Positions 32,446-41,371 of a DNA stretch of 64,000 bases are shown one piece after another. Source of the stretch: Calditrichia bacterium (GTDB taxonomy: Bacteria > Calditrichota > Calditrichia > RBG-13-44-9 > J075); the NCBI GenBank assembly GCA_020635015.1, contig JACKAP010000008.1:124001-188000 (forward strand), read 5' to 3'. The translations under genes were made by a program, and so were the position numbers. The notes under the pieces are model-generated. The model saw nothing but the letters and a program-made list of their open reading frames with translations, was not told the origin of the DNA and did not search any database. The stretch's first letter is position 1. Each line of letters opens with the position of its first letter.

Positions 32446-32619
32446 GATAAAACAACATATCTATTACTGCAACAAACTTAGCCTGCTTAATATATACAAC
32501 CCATTTCCCCAAAAGTCTGCTGAAAAAAACACAAAAGTAACAATTCTGAAATAAAGTACCGGCGTCGGAATTGCCGGCTGCCGGTGAAGGGGTTTCTGGC
32601 GGCGGGCAGCCGCTTCCGC

Positions 32620-33045
32620 TTAATTCGCCGTGTTGGCGCCTTCATCGATCCAGGTGCCGATGGCCTTGATCTTGGCATCGGATAGGCTGCCGCGATCCTG
32701 CGGCATGCGCGGGATGGTGCCGACTTGTTGATAGAGCAGTTCGTATAATAGGCTCAAATCTTTTCGATTCGGTATAACGACCTGCCCGGAATTGCCGATA
32801 AAAGTAGGTAGATCCGACTCCAGATCCAGGCCGCCCGCCTGGATCGCCGTCTGATGGCAGGCGCCGTTGGCGCTGCAGTAGTCGAAAAAAATCGGCTGAA
32901 TATGGGTCGTAAAACTGAGATTGCTATCCGGAAAATTCTCATCACCCGGATCAGTGACATTGGGGTCGCCTTCGCAGGATAAATAAAGCACTGCAGCGAG
33001 GACCAACAACACCAGAAATGGTTTTAAAAATACTGTTTGTAGCAT
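32620..33045 (-). CDS. Small haem-c-like lipoprotein with CX5CH motif
   Basis: About 141 residues. A hydrophobic leader ends in LYLSC, a lipobox. The body has the pattern of environmental cytochrome-c-like domains: HIQPIFFDYC, then ACHQ, GGLDLES, a PRMPQDRG segment (candidate distal Met) and LSDAKIKAIGTWIDEGA at the end. The haem motif reads CSANGACH, with five residues between the cysteines instead of two, so covalent haem attachment is uncertain. The start could also be the ATG at 33081. Divergent from the diguanylate cyclase gene. Confidence 0.6.
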   Translation of the reverse strand: MLQTVFLKPFLVLLVLAAVLYLSCEGDPNVTDPGDENFPDSNLSFTTHIQPIFFDYCSANGACHQTAIQAGGLDLESDLPTFIGNSGQVVIPNRKDLSLLYELLYQQVGTIPRMPQDRGSLSDAKIKAIGTWIDEGANTAN

Positions 33046-33155
33046 AATTTTAAATTTTATATTGATTCTTCCCGTTTTCATCAAATTTACAGGCCAAAAA
33101 TTTACTACATTTCGTAGAATAATTAAAGTGGAATTAAAAATAGGGCTGATGCCTC

Positions 33156-34679
33156 ATGACCGGGAATGGGAACCAGACGGCTAGTCCCCGTAAAATCTTG
33201 ATCGTTGATGATGAAATGTCGGTTCACCGCTTGCTGACCGCCTATCTGAAGAAGTATAATTACATTGTGGAAAACTGCCTCGACAGCCAGGAAATCGTGC
33301 AAAAGGTACGTTCGTTCGAACCAGATCTGATTCTGCTGGATCTGATGATGCCGGCGTTAGACGGGGTGAGCGCTACCAAGCGGATCCGCAATTTGCGGCT
33401 GAGCTCCTATCTGCCGATCATCATGCTGACCGCTAAGAAGGAAGTACGCGACATGGTGACGGCATTGGAGGCCGGGGCCGACGACTACATCACCAAGCCG
33501 TTCGAGATCGAAGAACTGATGGCGCGTATCCGCAACATGCTCCGCCTGAAGCAGTTGCAGGACCGGCTGGTGCTGAAGTCCGAAGAACTGAACGAAGCCA
33601 ACCATCAGATCAGCCGCCTCAATCATGTGCTGGTGCAGACCAATAAGCAGTTGCAGAAGAAACTCTATGATTTTCACAATCTCTTCGAGGTGAGCTACCG
33701 GGTGTCGGGCCAGTTGGAGTTCGCCCAGCTGATCAAGCAGGCCCTGATCAATATTCTGGGCATCTTTGCCACCAAAAACACCCTGCTGATGCTGACCAGC
33801 AAGGATGACCACGATATCTTTGAGGTGGTGGATGCCAAAGGATTCCGGGCGAAAACCCTGCGTGAACTTCGCATGCACCGCCATGATAAGTTGATTCATT
33901 ATCTGGAACTGATCAAGCGCCCGTTCCAATTGCGGGAAGTGCCCGAAGAATTTCAGGAGATCGTGCCCCGGCTCAGCGCCCTGGAGGTGGAGGTCGTCTG
34001 CCCGATGTTCCAGGATGACAACATTATCGGCATGGTCTGCCTGGGACCCAACCTGAAAGATGAAGCCTACAGCGAAGACAGCCTGGAGGCCCTGGGCATC
34101 CTGGGGAATATCCTGGCGGTGGCGGTGGTCAATTCCCGCGTCTACGAACACATCAAGGCGATGTCCTATACCGACGGTATGACCGGCCTGCACAACTATC
34201 GCTTTTTCCGCCTGCGGATCAAGGAGGAAATGTCGCGTACCCGCCGGGAGGATTCGATAATTTCTTTATTAATTATGGATGTTGACCATTTTAAGAATTA
34301 TAATGATACCCTTGGCCACCCGGCCGGCGATGAGGTGTTGCGCCAGGTCAGCGCAATTTTGCAGCATTCGGTACGCGATAATGATATTGTTGCCCGCTAT
34401 GGCGGAGAAGAATTTGCGGTGATCCTTCCGGGAGCGGAGAAAGAAGGGGCAATGGCCCTGGCGGAACGGATCCGGGTCAAGGTTGAGGAACATGCGTTTC
34501 ACCGGGAAGAAATTCAGCCGGGAGGGCAATTGACGGTCAGCATCGGTATCGCCACCTTTCCCGATGACGCTCTGACGGAAGATGATCTGATCATCTGCGC
34601 TGACAAGGCGTTGTATCATGCCAAGAACACTGGGCGTAACCGGGTGGTGGATGCCAAAGAGGTAATGAAAAATTCATGA
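33156..34679 (+). CDS. Response regulator with GAF and GGDEF domains (diguanylate cyclase)
   Basis: A 507-residue PleD-like regulator. The receiver domain has phospho-acceptor Asp62 (LILLDLMMP). A helical linker leads to a GAF-like sensor segment at about residues 175-335. The GGDEF domain carries an intact GGEEF at 416-420 and an inhibitory I-site RDND at 407-410. It should make cyclic di-GMP with product inhibition. No EAL or HD-GYP partner is nearby. Its stop overlaps the bshA start (ATGA), so the two are translated together. Confidence 0.9.
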   Translation: MTGNGNQTASPRKILIVDDEMSVHRLLTAYLKKYNYIVENCLDSQEIVQKVRSFEPDLILLDLMMPALDGVSATKRIRNLRLSSYLPIIMLTAKKEVRDMVTALEAGADDYITKPFEIEELMARIRNMLRLKQLQDRLVLKSEELNEANHQISRLNHVLVQTNKQLQKKLYDFHNLFEVSYRVSGQLEFAQLIKQALINILGIFATKNTLLMLTSKDDHDIFEVVDAKGFRAKTLRELRMHRHDKLIHYLELIKRPFQLREVPEEFQEIVPRLSALEVEVVCPMFQDDNIIGMVCLGPNLKDEAYSEDSLEALGILGNILAVAVVNSRVYEHIKAMSYTDGMTGLHNYRFFRLRIKEEMSRTRREDSIISLLIMDVDHFKNYNDTLGHPAGDEVLRQVSAILQHSVRDNDIVARYGGEEFAVILPGAEKEGAMALAERIRVKVEEHAFHREEIQPGGQLTVSIGIATFPDDALTEDDLIICADKALYHAKNTGRNRVVDAKEVMKNS

Positions 34680-35800
34680 AAATCGGTATTTCCTGTTATC
34701 CAACCTATGGGGGGAGCGGGATTGTCGCCACTGAATTGGGCAAGATCCTGGCGGAGATGGGGCACGAGATCCATTTTATCTCCTATGCACTGCCCTATCG
34801 CCTGAGCGGTTACTACAGCAACATTTTCTTTCACGAAGTGAAGGTGCCGGAATACCCCCTGTTCGAATATCCGCCCTACGCCCTGGCGCTGGCCACCAAA
34901 CTGGCCGATATTGCGATCTATGAGAAGCTCGACCTGATTCACGGACATTACGCCATTCCCCATGCCCTTTCCGGTTTCATCGCCCGGGAGATGATCAAAG
35001 ACCAGTATCCCTTGAAAATCATCACCACCCTCCACGGCACCGACATCACCCTGGTGGGCGCGGATCCCTCCTTCATGCGTATCACCCAGTACAGCATCAA
35101 CCAGAGCGACGCAGTGACGGCGGTGTCGAATTATTTGCGTGAGGAAACCATCAAGACTTTCCAGCCCACCGTGCCGATCGAGGTCATCTACAATTTTATC
35201 AAGGAACCGCCGCCCAATGCCAACGTCTGTTCGACCCTGCGCCGCCGTCTGGCGCCCAACGGGGAGCCGATCCTGGTGCATCTATCCAATTTTCGCCCGG
35301 TGAAACGGGTGCTGGATACCCTGGGGATCCTCAATCTGGTGCTGCAGGAAATGCCCGCCAAGCTGGTGCTGATTGGTGACGGGCCGGACCGCCCGATCGC
35401 CGAAAAGACCGGCCGCGAGATGGGAATCGAAAAACATATCGCCTTCCTGGGAAAGCAGGAAGATGTCTATAACCTGCTGCATTTGGGCGATATTTTCCTG
35501 ATGCCCAGCCAGTCGGAGAGTTTCGGGCTGGCGGCTCTGGAGGCGATGAGCTGCGGCCTGCCCTGCATCACCAGCAACTCGGGCGGTCTGCCGGAGCTGA
35601 ATCTTGACGGTGTTACCGGCTTTACCGCTCCGGTAGGCGACGTGGCGCAGATGAGCGCGGCGGTGTTGAAACTGCTGCGCAATCCCGATCTCAAAGCCCG
35701 ATTTTCCCGCAATGCCCGGGAACATGCCTTGCAGAATTTTCACTCGGACTCGATTATTCCGCAATACATAAAACTTTACAATGATGTGTTGAACCGGTGA
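34676..35800 (+). CDS. bshA: N-acetyl-alpha-D-glucosaminyl L-malate synthase BshA
   Basis: A 374-residue GT4 enzyme that joins GlcNAc from UDP-GlcNAc to L-malate, the first step of bacillithiol synthesis. BshA hallmarks are the N-terminal CYPTYGGSGIVATELG, HFISYALPYRL, the long HEVKVPEYPLFEYPPYALAL loop, HGHYAIPHA, TTLHGTDITLVG, and the EX7E motif ESFGLAALE. bshB and bshC are not in the window. Coupled by overlap to a GGDEF regulator, an unusual partner. Confidence 0.92.
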   Translation: MKIGISCYPTYGGSGIVATELGKILAEMGHEIHFISYALPYRLSGYYSNIFFHEVKVPEYPLFEYPPYALALATKLADIAIYEKLDLIHGHYAIPHALSGFIAREMIKDQYPLKIITTLHGTDITLVGADPSFMRITQYSINQSDAVTAVSNYLREETIKTFQPTVPIEVIYNFIKEPPPNANVCSTLRRRLAPNGEPILVHLSNFRPVKRVLDTLGILNLVLQEMPAKLVLIGDGPDRPIAEKTGREMGIEKHIAFLGKQEDVYNLLHLGDIFLMPSQSESFGLAALEAMSCGLPCITSNSGGLPELNLDGVTGFTAPVGDVAQMSAAVLKLLRNPDLKARFSRNAREHALQNFHSDSIIPQYIKLYNDVLNR

Positions 35801-35824
35801 TGATTTGTCTCTACTCTCATACTG

Positions 35825-36931
35825 ATGACTGTGGGCGTGGGAAAATCGATCACTAAAATTTGCGGGAAAGATGTTTTGATTGCGGACCCAGACGCTAAAA
35901 CCATCATCATCGTATCTGCCTATATGGCCGAAGGCTGCGATCCCGGGAAGATCGATCTGGTTGCCCGGGAGATCGAGGCCGTTCCGGATACGGTCATTAT
36001 CAGTATCGATCCCAATCGCAAATATAACCGCACCAATTTGATCTGGGGCGGTCCTCCGGAAGCAGTGCTGGAATCCGCCCTCAGGTTTGCCAGCGCGGCG
36101 CTGTCAAATATCGATATGCGCCAGGCCGGAGCGGAAAGCGCCCTTTTCGGGGCTATCGACCTGGTCTCTTTCCTGCCGCTGCACTCCCGGGAAATGCCCC
36201 GGGTGGTGAAACTGTCGAAACAGTATGCCCGGGAGATCGCCCGGCAATTCGACTTGCCGGTCTACCTGTTTGGCTTTTCCACCCGGGCAGCGCAGAAAAA
36301 AAACCTCAATTTTTTTCGGCAGTATGCCTACCGGGATCTCTCCGAATTGATCGACAAGCCCCGCTGGAAACCGGACTACGGTCCCCGGCAGTGGCAAGCG
36401 GCATCCGGCGCCTGCATCGTGGGGGCGCGTTATTATCATATCAACCTGGCGCTTTATTTCGACACCGAAGAGGTGGATCTGATCAACCAGCTCAGCGAGC
36501 ACTACCAGACCCAGGCCCGCAACGGTGTAAACCCACCCGGAGCAGACGCCCATCAGCAAGCGCTGCGCCTGCTGGGTCGAGTGAAAATGGCGGCGGATAA
36601 GTTGCCCGATGAGAAGATCGTGCGCCTGATCTGCAATATCTCCGATTATCTGGATACCCCGCTGGCCCCGGTGATCAAAGCGATCCGCGAGGAAGCGCGA
36701 AAACTGGGCATCGAAGTGGTGGGCTGCGAGATTCTTGGCTACCTGCCGGCAGAAGCGCTGGTCAATGCCGGCCGGCGTTTCCTGGCCGAGTCCGCACCGC
36801 GCTTCCGGGAAGACAAACTGCGCTACATTACCCTGGCATTACAGAACCTGCAATTGAGTTCGATCATGCCCTTCGATTTAAATCGCCAGGTGTTAGATTA
36901 TCATTTTGAAATTGATTTGGATCATGTTTAA
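35825..36931 (+). CDS. Glutamate formiminotransferase-like protein lacking the catalytic His
   Basis: A 368-residue protein covering both N- and C-terminal subdomains of the FTCD fold but no cyclodeaminase. Recognisable pieces are AYMAEGCDPGKI, the NRTNLIWGGPPEAVLESALR strand-helix, IDMRQAGAES, GACIVGARYYHINLAL and DYLDTPLAPVIKAIREEARK, EILGYLPAEALV. In known enzymes the segment after IDM reads (T)HKGEHPRMGA with the catalytic His. Here it reads QAGAESALFGA, placing Ser105 at that position. It may have lost transferase activity or adopted another substrate. It starts 24 bases after bshA. Confidence 0.7.
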   Translation: MTVGVGKSITKICGKDVLIADPDAKTIIIVSAYMAEGCDPGKIDLVAREIEAVPDTVIISIDPNRKYNRTNLIWGGPPEAVLESALRFASAALSNIDMRQAGAESALFGAIDLVSFLPLHSREMPRVVKLSKQYAREIARQFDLPVYLFGFSTRAAQKKNLNFFRQYAYRDLSELIDKPRWKPDYGPRQWQAASGACIVGARYYHINLALYFDTEEVDLINQLSEHYQTQARNGVNPPGADAHQQALRLLGRVKMAADKLPDEKIVRLICNISDYLDTPLAPVIKAIREEARKLGIEVVGCEILGYLPAEALVNAGRRFLAESAPRFREDKLRYITLALQNLQLSSIMPFDLNRQVLDYHFEIDLDHV

Positions 36932-37050
36932 ATTTCCTGTATGTTGTTTATTGACAAAAATAAGGCGGTCCAAATTGTGGTGTATTCAGTGCTGAAATCG
37001 ACAAAGATTTATAATCATATAGGATATCAATGCTTTAAGTTGAGGTAACA

Positions 37051-37599
37051 ATGATCGAGGCAAAAATAAACGGTTTATTTTTAACCCAATCGCAAGCAAG
37101 CGGCGTGATATTGAAAGAAATTGACGGCGAGCGTACCCTGCCAATTATCATCGGCGAATATGAAGCGCAGTCGATTGCATTGGGATTGGAAAACATCATG
37201 CCTCCCCGGCCCATTACGCACGACCTTCTGCTCAATATGTTGGAAACCCTGGATGCAAAAATCGAACGGGTTATTATTTCCGATCTGCGCAGCAATACCT
37301 ATTATGCGATTATCCAGGTGCGCAGCCAGGCCCGGATGTATGATATCGACGCCCGCCCCAGCGATGCCATCGCCCTGGCTGTGCGTCAGAATATCCAGAT
37401 TTTTATCGAAGAAGAAGTGATGCGCAAAGGCGCCTATGACGCCAAGGAAGTAGAGGATCTCGGAGAGCGCCAGATCGACACTCACCAGGAACAGCTCGAC
37501 CGCTTGAAGAAAGAACTGGATGAGGCGGTCGAGAAGGAAGAATACGAAAAAGCGGCGAAATTAAGAGATCATATAAAAAAACTGGAGTCGCGCCAATAA
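37051..37599 (+). CDS. Bifunctional-nuclease-domain protein with C-terminal UVR motif
   Basis: A 182-residue cytosolic protein. Residues 1-130 form a BFN/DUF151 domain (LPIIIGEYEAQSIALGLENI, RPITHDLL, DARPSDAIALAVR). Residues 145-180 are a UvrB/UvrC-like helical motif (LDEAVEKEEYEKAAKLRDHI). Related proteins have been reported to have DNase and RNase activity in one archaeal/bacterial lineage, but most members are uncharacterised. Confidence 0.88.
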   Translation: MIEAKINGLFLTQSQASGVILKEIDGERTLPIIIGEYEAQSIALGLENIMPPRPITHDLLLNMLETLDAKIERVIISDLRSNTYYAIIQVRSQARMYDIDARPSDAIALAVRQNIQIFIEEEVMRKGAYDAKEVEDLGERQIDTHQEQLDRLKKELDEAVEKEEYEKAAKLRDHIKKLESRQ

Positions 37600-37652
37600 A
37601 ATACGATATATATAAAAGGATTTAAAAAGGATCAAACGAAAAGGGAACAGGA

Positions 37653-38558
37653 ATGTCATATCCAGACCTGCGTGTCAAGATTTATGGTTCGCGTGGGAGT
37701 TATTCGCCTACTGTGGGAAATGCGACCTCCATCGGAGTAAATACAACTTGTTTTCGAATCGATATCGGCAGCCACGTGTTGATTTTTGACGCCGGGTCCG
37801 GCATCATTAACTGCGGCCAGGATCTGGTGCGGGAGATGTTTGCAAAACCTCCGGCGGAGCAGCATTGGACCACCCATCTTTTTTTCACCCACATGCACAT
37901 CGACCACCTGGTCGGTTTTCCTTATTTTGCGATGCTCTACATGCCGAAATCGCAGATCCATTTTATTGCGCCGCGGATTATGGATTATCAACTGGAGGAG
38001 GTGTTAAATACCTTTATGCACCCCCCTTATTTCCCGGTCAGCATGCAGGATCTGCCGTTCCGGGGCGATTATCATGACATTGCCGAGAATAAAACAGTCT
38101 TTTTTTACGAGGACCGCTTCGAGATCATTCCCGCCATTGCCGCCGCTCCCGGAGACTGGCTGGCTAAGATCACCAATATGCGCAATTATATGCACCCCAA
38201 AGGCGGCTCCCACTTTTACCGCATCGAGAGCCGCAGCGGCAAGGTGGTGGTGATTGCCTCCGATACGGAAGGGTTTGTGGGGGGAGACCAGCGCCTGGTT
38301 CAATTTGCCAAAGATGCCGATCTGCTGATGCATGACGCCCAGTACACCCCGGAGGATTACGGCAAGTTCCAGGGATTTGGCCACAGCACCTATGAAATGG
38401 CCTGTGATATCGCCCATCAGGCCGGGGTCAAGAAGCTGTTGCTGATCCATCACGATCCCAAGCATGATGACGAGAAGTTGCAAACCATCGAAGCCAATGC
38501 CCGGAAACTGTTCCCCCAGACCCACCTCGCCTCCGAATCAATGGAATTTGATTTCTAA
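37653..38558 (+). CDS. MBL-fold metallo-hydrolase
   Basis: A 301-residue beta-lactamase-fold hydrolase. It has the metal motif THMHIDH, the downstream ligands in FYRIES...VIASDTEG and LMHDAQYTPEDY, and the final LLLIHHDPKHDDE. This resembles the PhnP/RNase Z-like branch that acts on phosphodiesters, often described as phosphoribosyl cyclic phosphodiesterase-like. Substrate unknown. Confidence 0.88.
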   Translation: MSYPDLRVKIYGSRGSYSPTVGNATSIGVNTTCFRIDIGSHVLIFDAGSGIINCGQDLVREMFAKPPAEQHWTTHLFFTHMHIDHLVGFPYFAMLYMPKSQIHFIAPRIMDYQLEEVLNTFMHPPYFPVSMQDLPFRGDYHDIAENKTVFFYEDRFEIIPAIAAAPGDWLAKITNMRNYMHPKGGSHFYRIESRSGKVVVIASDTEGFVGGDQRLVQFAKDADLLMHDAQYTPEDYGKFQGFGHSTYEMACDIAHQAGVKKLLLIHHDPKHDDEKLQTIEANARKLFPQTHLASESMEFDF

Positions 38559-38564
38559 TTTTGA

Positions 38565-38625
38565 CGATTGTGCCGGCTGCGGCGGAAAACGGAAAGACTG
38601 TTTTCCGCCGCAGCCGGCACAATCG
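38565..38625. repeat. Perfect 26-bp inverted repeat
   Basis: Bases 38565-38590 (starting CGATTGTGCCGGCTGCGG) are exactly complementary to 38600-38625, with a 9-base loop GGAAAGACT. It starts seven bases after the MBL gene stop. There is no T-run on the + strand; it could still act as a terminator or an mRNA 3' barrier. Confidence 0.95.
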
Positions 38626-38674
38626 ACGGTAGATCGGTTGATGGTCCGCGGCGCCGTTTCGTTGTAAATAGTTA

Positions 38675-38714
38675 CCCATTAACCCATTAACCCATTAACC
38701 CATTAACCCATCAA
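38675..38714. repeat. Octamer array (CCCATTAA)4 + CCCATCAA (family F)
   Basis: Five 8-bp units precede pyk by about 60 bases. They are complementary to the ATGGGTTA octamers elsewhere. Confidence 0.9.
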
Positions 38715-38777
38715 CCAGAAAATCCATCCGCGTCATCCGTGTCATCAGCGTTCTATTTAACCTGACAGGTAAATACC

Positions 38778-40202
38778 ATGCATACCCATAAACGCACCAA
38801 AATCGTTGCTACTTTGGGTCCCTCCACCTCCACGCCGGAGATGATCGGGAAGCTGATCGAAGCCGGAGTGAATGCCTTCCGGCTGAATTTTTCCCATGGC
38901 ACTCATGAGAGTCATGCCCAACTGATCGGCTGGATCAAAGAAAAGCGCCAGGCGCTGGGCAAGCCGGTGGCGATCCTGCAGGACCTCAGCGGGCCGAAGA
39001 TCCGCATCGGCAAGATCAGCGATCCCCCGCTGGAACTGAAGAGCGGCGACGAGGTGATCCTGGATACCAGCATCACCGCCAGCGCCGGGAATGCCATCCC
39101 GGTCACCTACCAGAATTTTGCCGAGGATGTGGAGGAAGGCCATCATCTGCTGCTGGCCGACGGTGCTCTGGAATTGAAAATTCTCCGGGTGCAGCCTCCC
39201 CGGGTGATGTGCAGCGTCATCACCGGCGGGCCGCTGACCTCTAACAAAGGAATCAATTACCCGGAAGGCAGCTTCAGCCTGCCGGCGATCACCGCCAAGG
39301 ATCAGGGCGATCTCCGCTTTGGGCTGGAACATGACGTCGATTACGTGGCGCTCTCCTTCATCAAAACCGCGGAGGATGTCGAAACCGCCCGGGAGATCTG
39401 CCGGGAAGCGGGTAAGGAAGTGCGCCTGATCGCCAAGATCGAAAAGCATGAAGCGATCAAGAACTTCTTCGAGATCCTGCAGAGTGTCGATGGGGTGATG
39501 GTGGCGCGGGGCGATTTGGGAGTGGAGATCCCCCTGGAGAAGGTGCCGCTGGTGCAGAAGAAGATCATCCGCCTGGCCAATCTGGCCGGTAAACCGGTGA
39601 TCACCGCCACCCAGATGCTGCTGTCGATGGTCGATCATCCCCGCCCTACCCGCGCGGAAGCGTCCGATATCACCAATGCCATCCTCGACGGCACCGACGC
39701 GATCATGCTCTCCGAAGAGACCGCCGGCGGCCAGTATCCCCTGCAGGCGGTGGAGACCATGCGCCGGATTGCGCTGGAGACCGAGCACAGCTTTCCGTTC
39801 TACAACCCCCTGATCCGGGAAGGGGATATTGCCGAACTCGATATCGCCAAAGCGATCTCCAACAGCGCCACCTCTCTGGCTCGCCATCTGAAGGCGGAGG
39901 TGCTGCTCTGCCCCACCAGCAGCGGTTTTACCGCCCGGATGATGGCGCGTTTCCGCCCCAAAGCCTACATCCTGGCCCTTACCCCTAACTGGAAAACCTA
40001 TTACGAGATGGCGCTCTACTGGGGGGTGCTGCCGCGGATTTTTGAACATGAGACCGAGGTCGATAAACTGCTGGTGCATGCCATCGAATTCGGCAAGCGG
40101 GAAAAGCTGCTGCACAAACGGGACAGATACGTGATCACCGCCGGATTCCCTTTCGGGATGGGCGGATCGACCAACCTGATCCAGGCGGGGGAAGTAACTT
40201 GA
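38778..40202 (+). CDS. pyk: Pyruvate kinase
   Basis: Converts phosphoenolpyruvate and ADP to pyruvate and ATP. The 474-residue protein begins KRTKIVATLGPSTSTPEM and has the INAFRLNFSHG-like substrate loop (VNAFRLNFSHGTHE), the signature IAKIEKHEAIKNF, MVARGDLGVEIPLEKVP, and an allosteric C-domain. Length matches single-domain-set bacterial enzymes. The final codon (T) is followed by a TGA that coincides with the first unit of a family C repeat. Confidence 0.96.
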   Translation: MHTHKRTKIVATLGPSTSTPEMIGKLIEAGVNAFRLNFSHGTHESHAQLIGWIKEKRQALGKPVAILQDLSGPKIRIGKISDPPLELKSGDEVILDTSITASAGNAIPVTYQNFAEDVEEGHHLLLADGALELKILRVQPPRVMCSVITGGPLTSNKGINYPEGSFSLPAITAKDQGDLRFGLEHDVDYVALSFIKTAEDVETAREICREAGKEVRLIAKIEKHEAIKNFFEILQSVDGVMVARGDLGVEIPLEKVPLVQKKIIRLANLAGKPVITATQMLLSMVDHPRPTRAEASDITNAILDGTDAIMLSEETAGGQYPLQAVETMRRIALETEHSFPFYNPLIREGDIAELDIAKAISNSATSLARHLKAEVLLCPTSSGFTARMMARFRPKAYILALTPNWKTYYEMALYWGVLPRIFEHETEVDKLLVHAIEFGKREKLLHKRDRYVITAGFPFGMGGSTNLIQAGEVT

Positions 40203-40317
40203 TGTTTGCTCGCTGCGCTCGCGATGTTTACTCACTTCGTTCGTGATGTTTGCTCGCTGACGCTCGCGATGTTTACTCACTTCGTTCGTGATATTAGTTC
40301 GCTTCGCTCACGATGTT
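40201..40317. repeat. CTCGCGAT-type repeat cluster, copy 3 (family C)
   Basis: About five 22-24 bp units begin at the pyk stop codon itself (TGATGTTTGCTCGCTGCG). A short GCCCTTC-type heptamer stretch (about 40330-40362) follows. Confidence 0.85.
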
Positions 40318-40442
40318 AAATTCAGATCCGCCCTTCGCTCTCAGCCCTCCGCCCTTCGCGAACACTCCGCATAATTTTCCCCCCTCTTGCACTAATGTGA
40401 TTTATTTCTTATGTTAGGTATAATGCAAAATACAAGCGCTAT

Positions 40443-40471
40443 TTGACTGGATTTATGTGAAAGTCTAATAT
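40443..40471 (+). promoter_or_regulatory. Putative sigma70-type promoter upstream of secreted-protein gene
   Basis: TTGACT, exactly 17 bases, then TAATAT, about 80 bases before the start codon at 40550. The leader in between holds an AGGAGG at 40481-40486 that is not next to any long ORF. Confidence 0.5.
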
Positions 40472-40549
40472 GCTAAACAGGAGGGAATGTCAGGGAAGAC
40501 TGGTATTATGTTGTAAAGATCTTTAACCATTGGGAAATGGAGTAATACT

Positions 40550-41317
40550 ATGAAAAAGACAATCCTGTGCAGCCTGGTTTCCTGGTTATTCCCGATGCTG
40601 ATGCTTGCCCAGCCCTTTTCGTTTCACGCCGATCAACTTGCCTGGTCTGATACCACTGGACATTTTTTTTCCATTCATGCCGATATCGATAACCTCAGCA
40701 GCGATTCGCTTCACCTGCGGGTGATCCGCAGCGAGAACAACCTGCCGGCCAACCCCAACTGGAGCAGTTCGATGTGCAACGGCACCGCTTTCTGCTATGC
40801 GCCGTTCGTCGATGAGTTCACTATTCCCGACGGCATCTTCGGGTCGCCGCCGCTGGCGCCGGGGGAGAGCGTCGATTTTATCCTGGATGTGACCACCGAT
40901 CCCCTGGAACCGGGCACCGCGACGGTGACGGTGCGGGTGGAGTTGCTCGATAATGCCGCGGTATTCCAGGAACTGTCCTTTACCATTACCACGGTTTCCA
41001 GCGGTCTGGATGAGCGGGACGATCCCCTCTCCGGCGCTTTCCGCCTCTTGCCGAATTATCCCAATCCCTTTAATCCTTCAACCACCATTCCGTTTACGGT
41101 GGGCGGCAGCCGGGCGCTTGATACCCGGATCAGCGTCTATAACCTGTTGGGGCAACCGGTGGCGCTGCTGATCGATGATAAGCTGCTGCCCGGCGAATAT
41201 GAGGTTACCTGGGATGCGCTCAACAGTTTCGGTCAACCGGTGCCGAGCGGGGTTTATTTTTGCGAAATGCAGGCAGGCGATTTCCGGGAATTACGAAAGT
41301 TGTTATTGGTTCGATAA
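40550..41317 (+). CDS. Secreted protein with C-terminal sorting/FlgD-like domain
   Basis: A 255-residue protein. A signal peptide (ILCSLVSWLFPMLMLAQ) is followed by a beta-rich, immunoglobulin-like region rich in Asp and Ser. The last 90 residues are a type IX sorting or FlgD-like domain: NYPNPFNPSTTIPF, SVYNLLGQPVALL, LPGEYEVTWDALNS, PSGVYF and a LLLVR end. Such domains direct outer-membrane secretion and surface attachment in Bacteroidota. The T9SS machinery is not seen in this window. Ligand unknown. Confidence 0.8.
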   Translation: MKKTILCSLVSWLFPMLMLAQPFSFHADQLAWSDTTGHFFSIHADIDNLSSDSLHLRVIRSENNLPANPNWSSSMCNGTAFCYAPFVDEFTIPDGIFGSPPLAPGESVDFILDVTTDPLEPGTATVTVRVELLDNAAVFQELSFTITTVSSGLDERDDPLSGAFRLLPNYPNPFNPSTTIPFTVGGSRALDTRISVYNLLGQPVALLIDDKLLPGEYEVTWDALNSFGQPVPSGVYFCEMQAGDFRELRKLLLVR

Positions 41318-41371
41318 CATTCCGTTTTTTAAGATAAATTTGTTCAGTAAAACCCATTATGAGGAGGCAAA

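Noticed and set aside
36952..36980. TTGACA in the gap before the bifunctional-nuclease gene as a promoter
   Set aside because: At 17 bases spacing the -10 position reads ATTGTG, a poor match; a later TATAAT lacks a good -35.
38757..40280. 507-codon open frame antisense to pyk
   Set aside because: Mirror of a certain pyruvate kinase gene and begins in family C repeat sequence.
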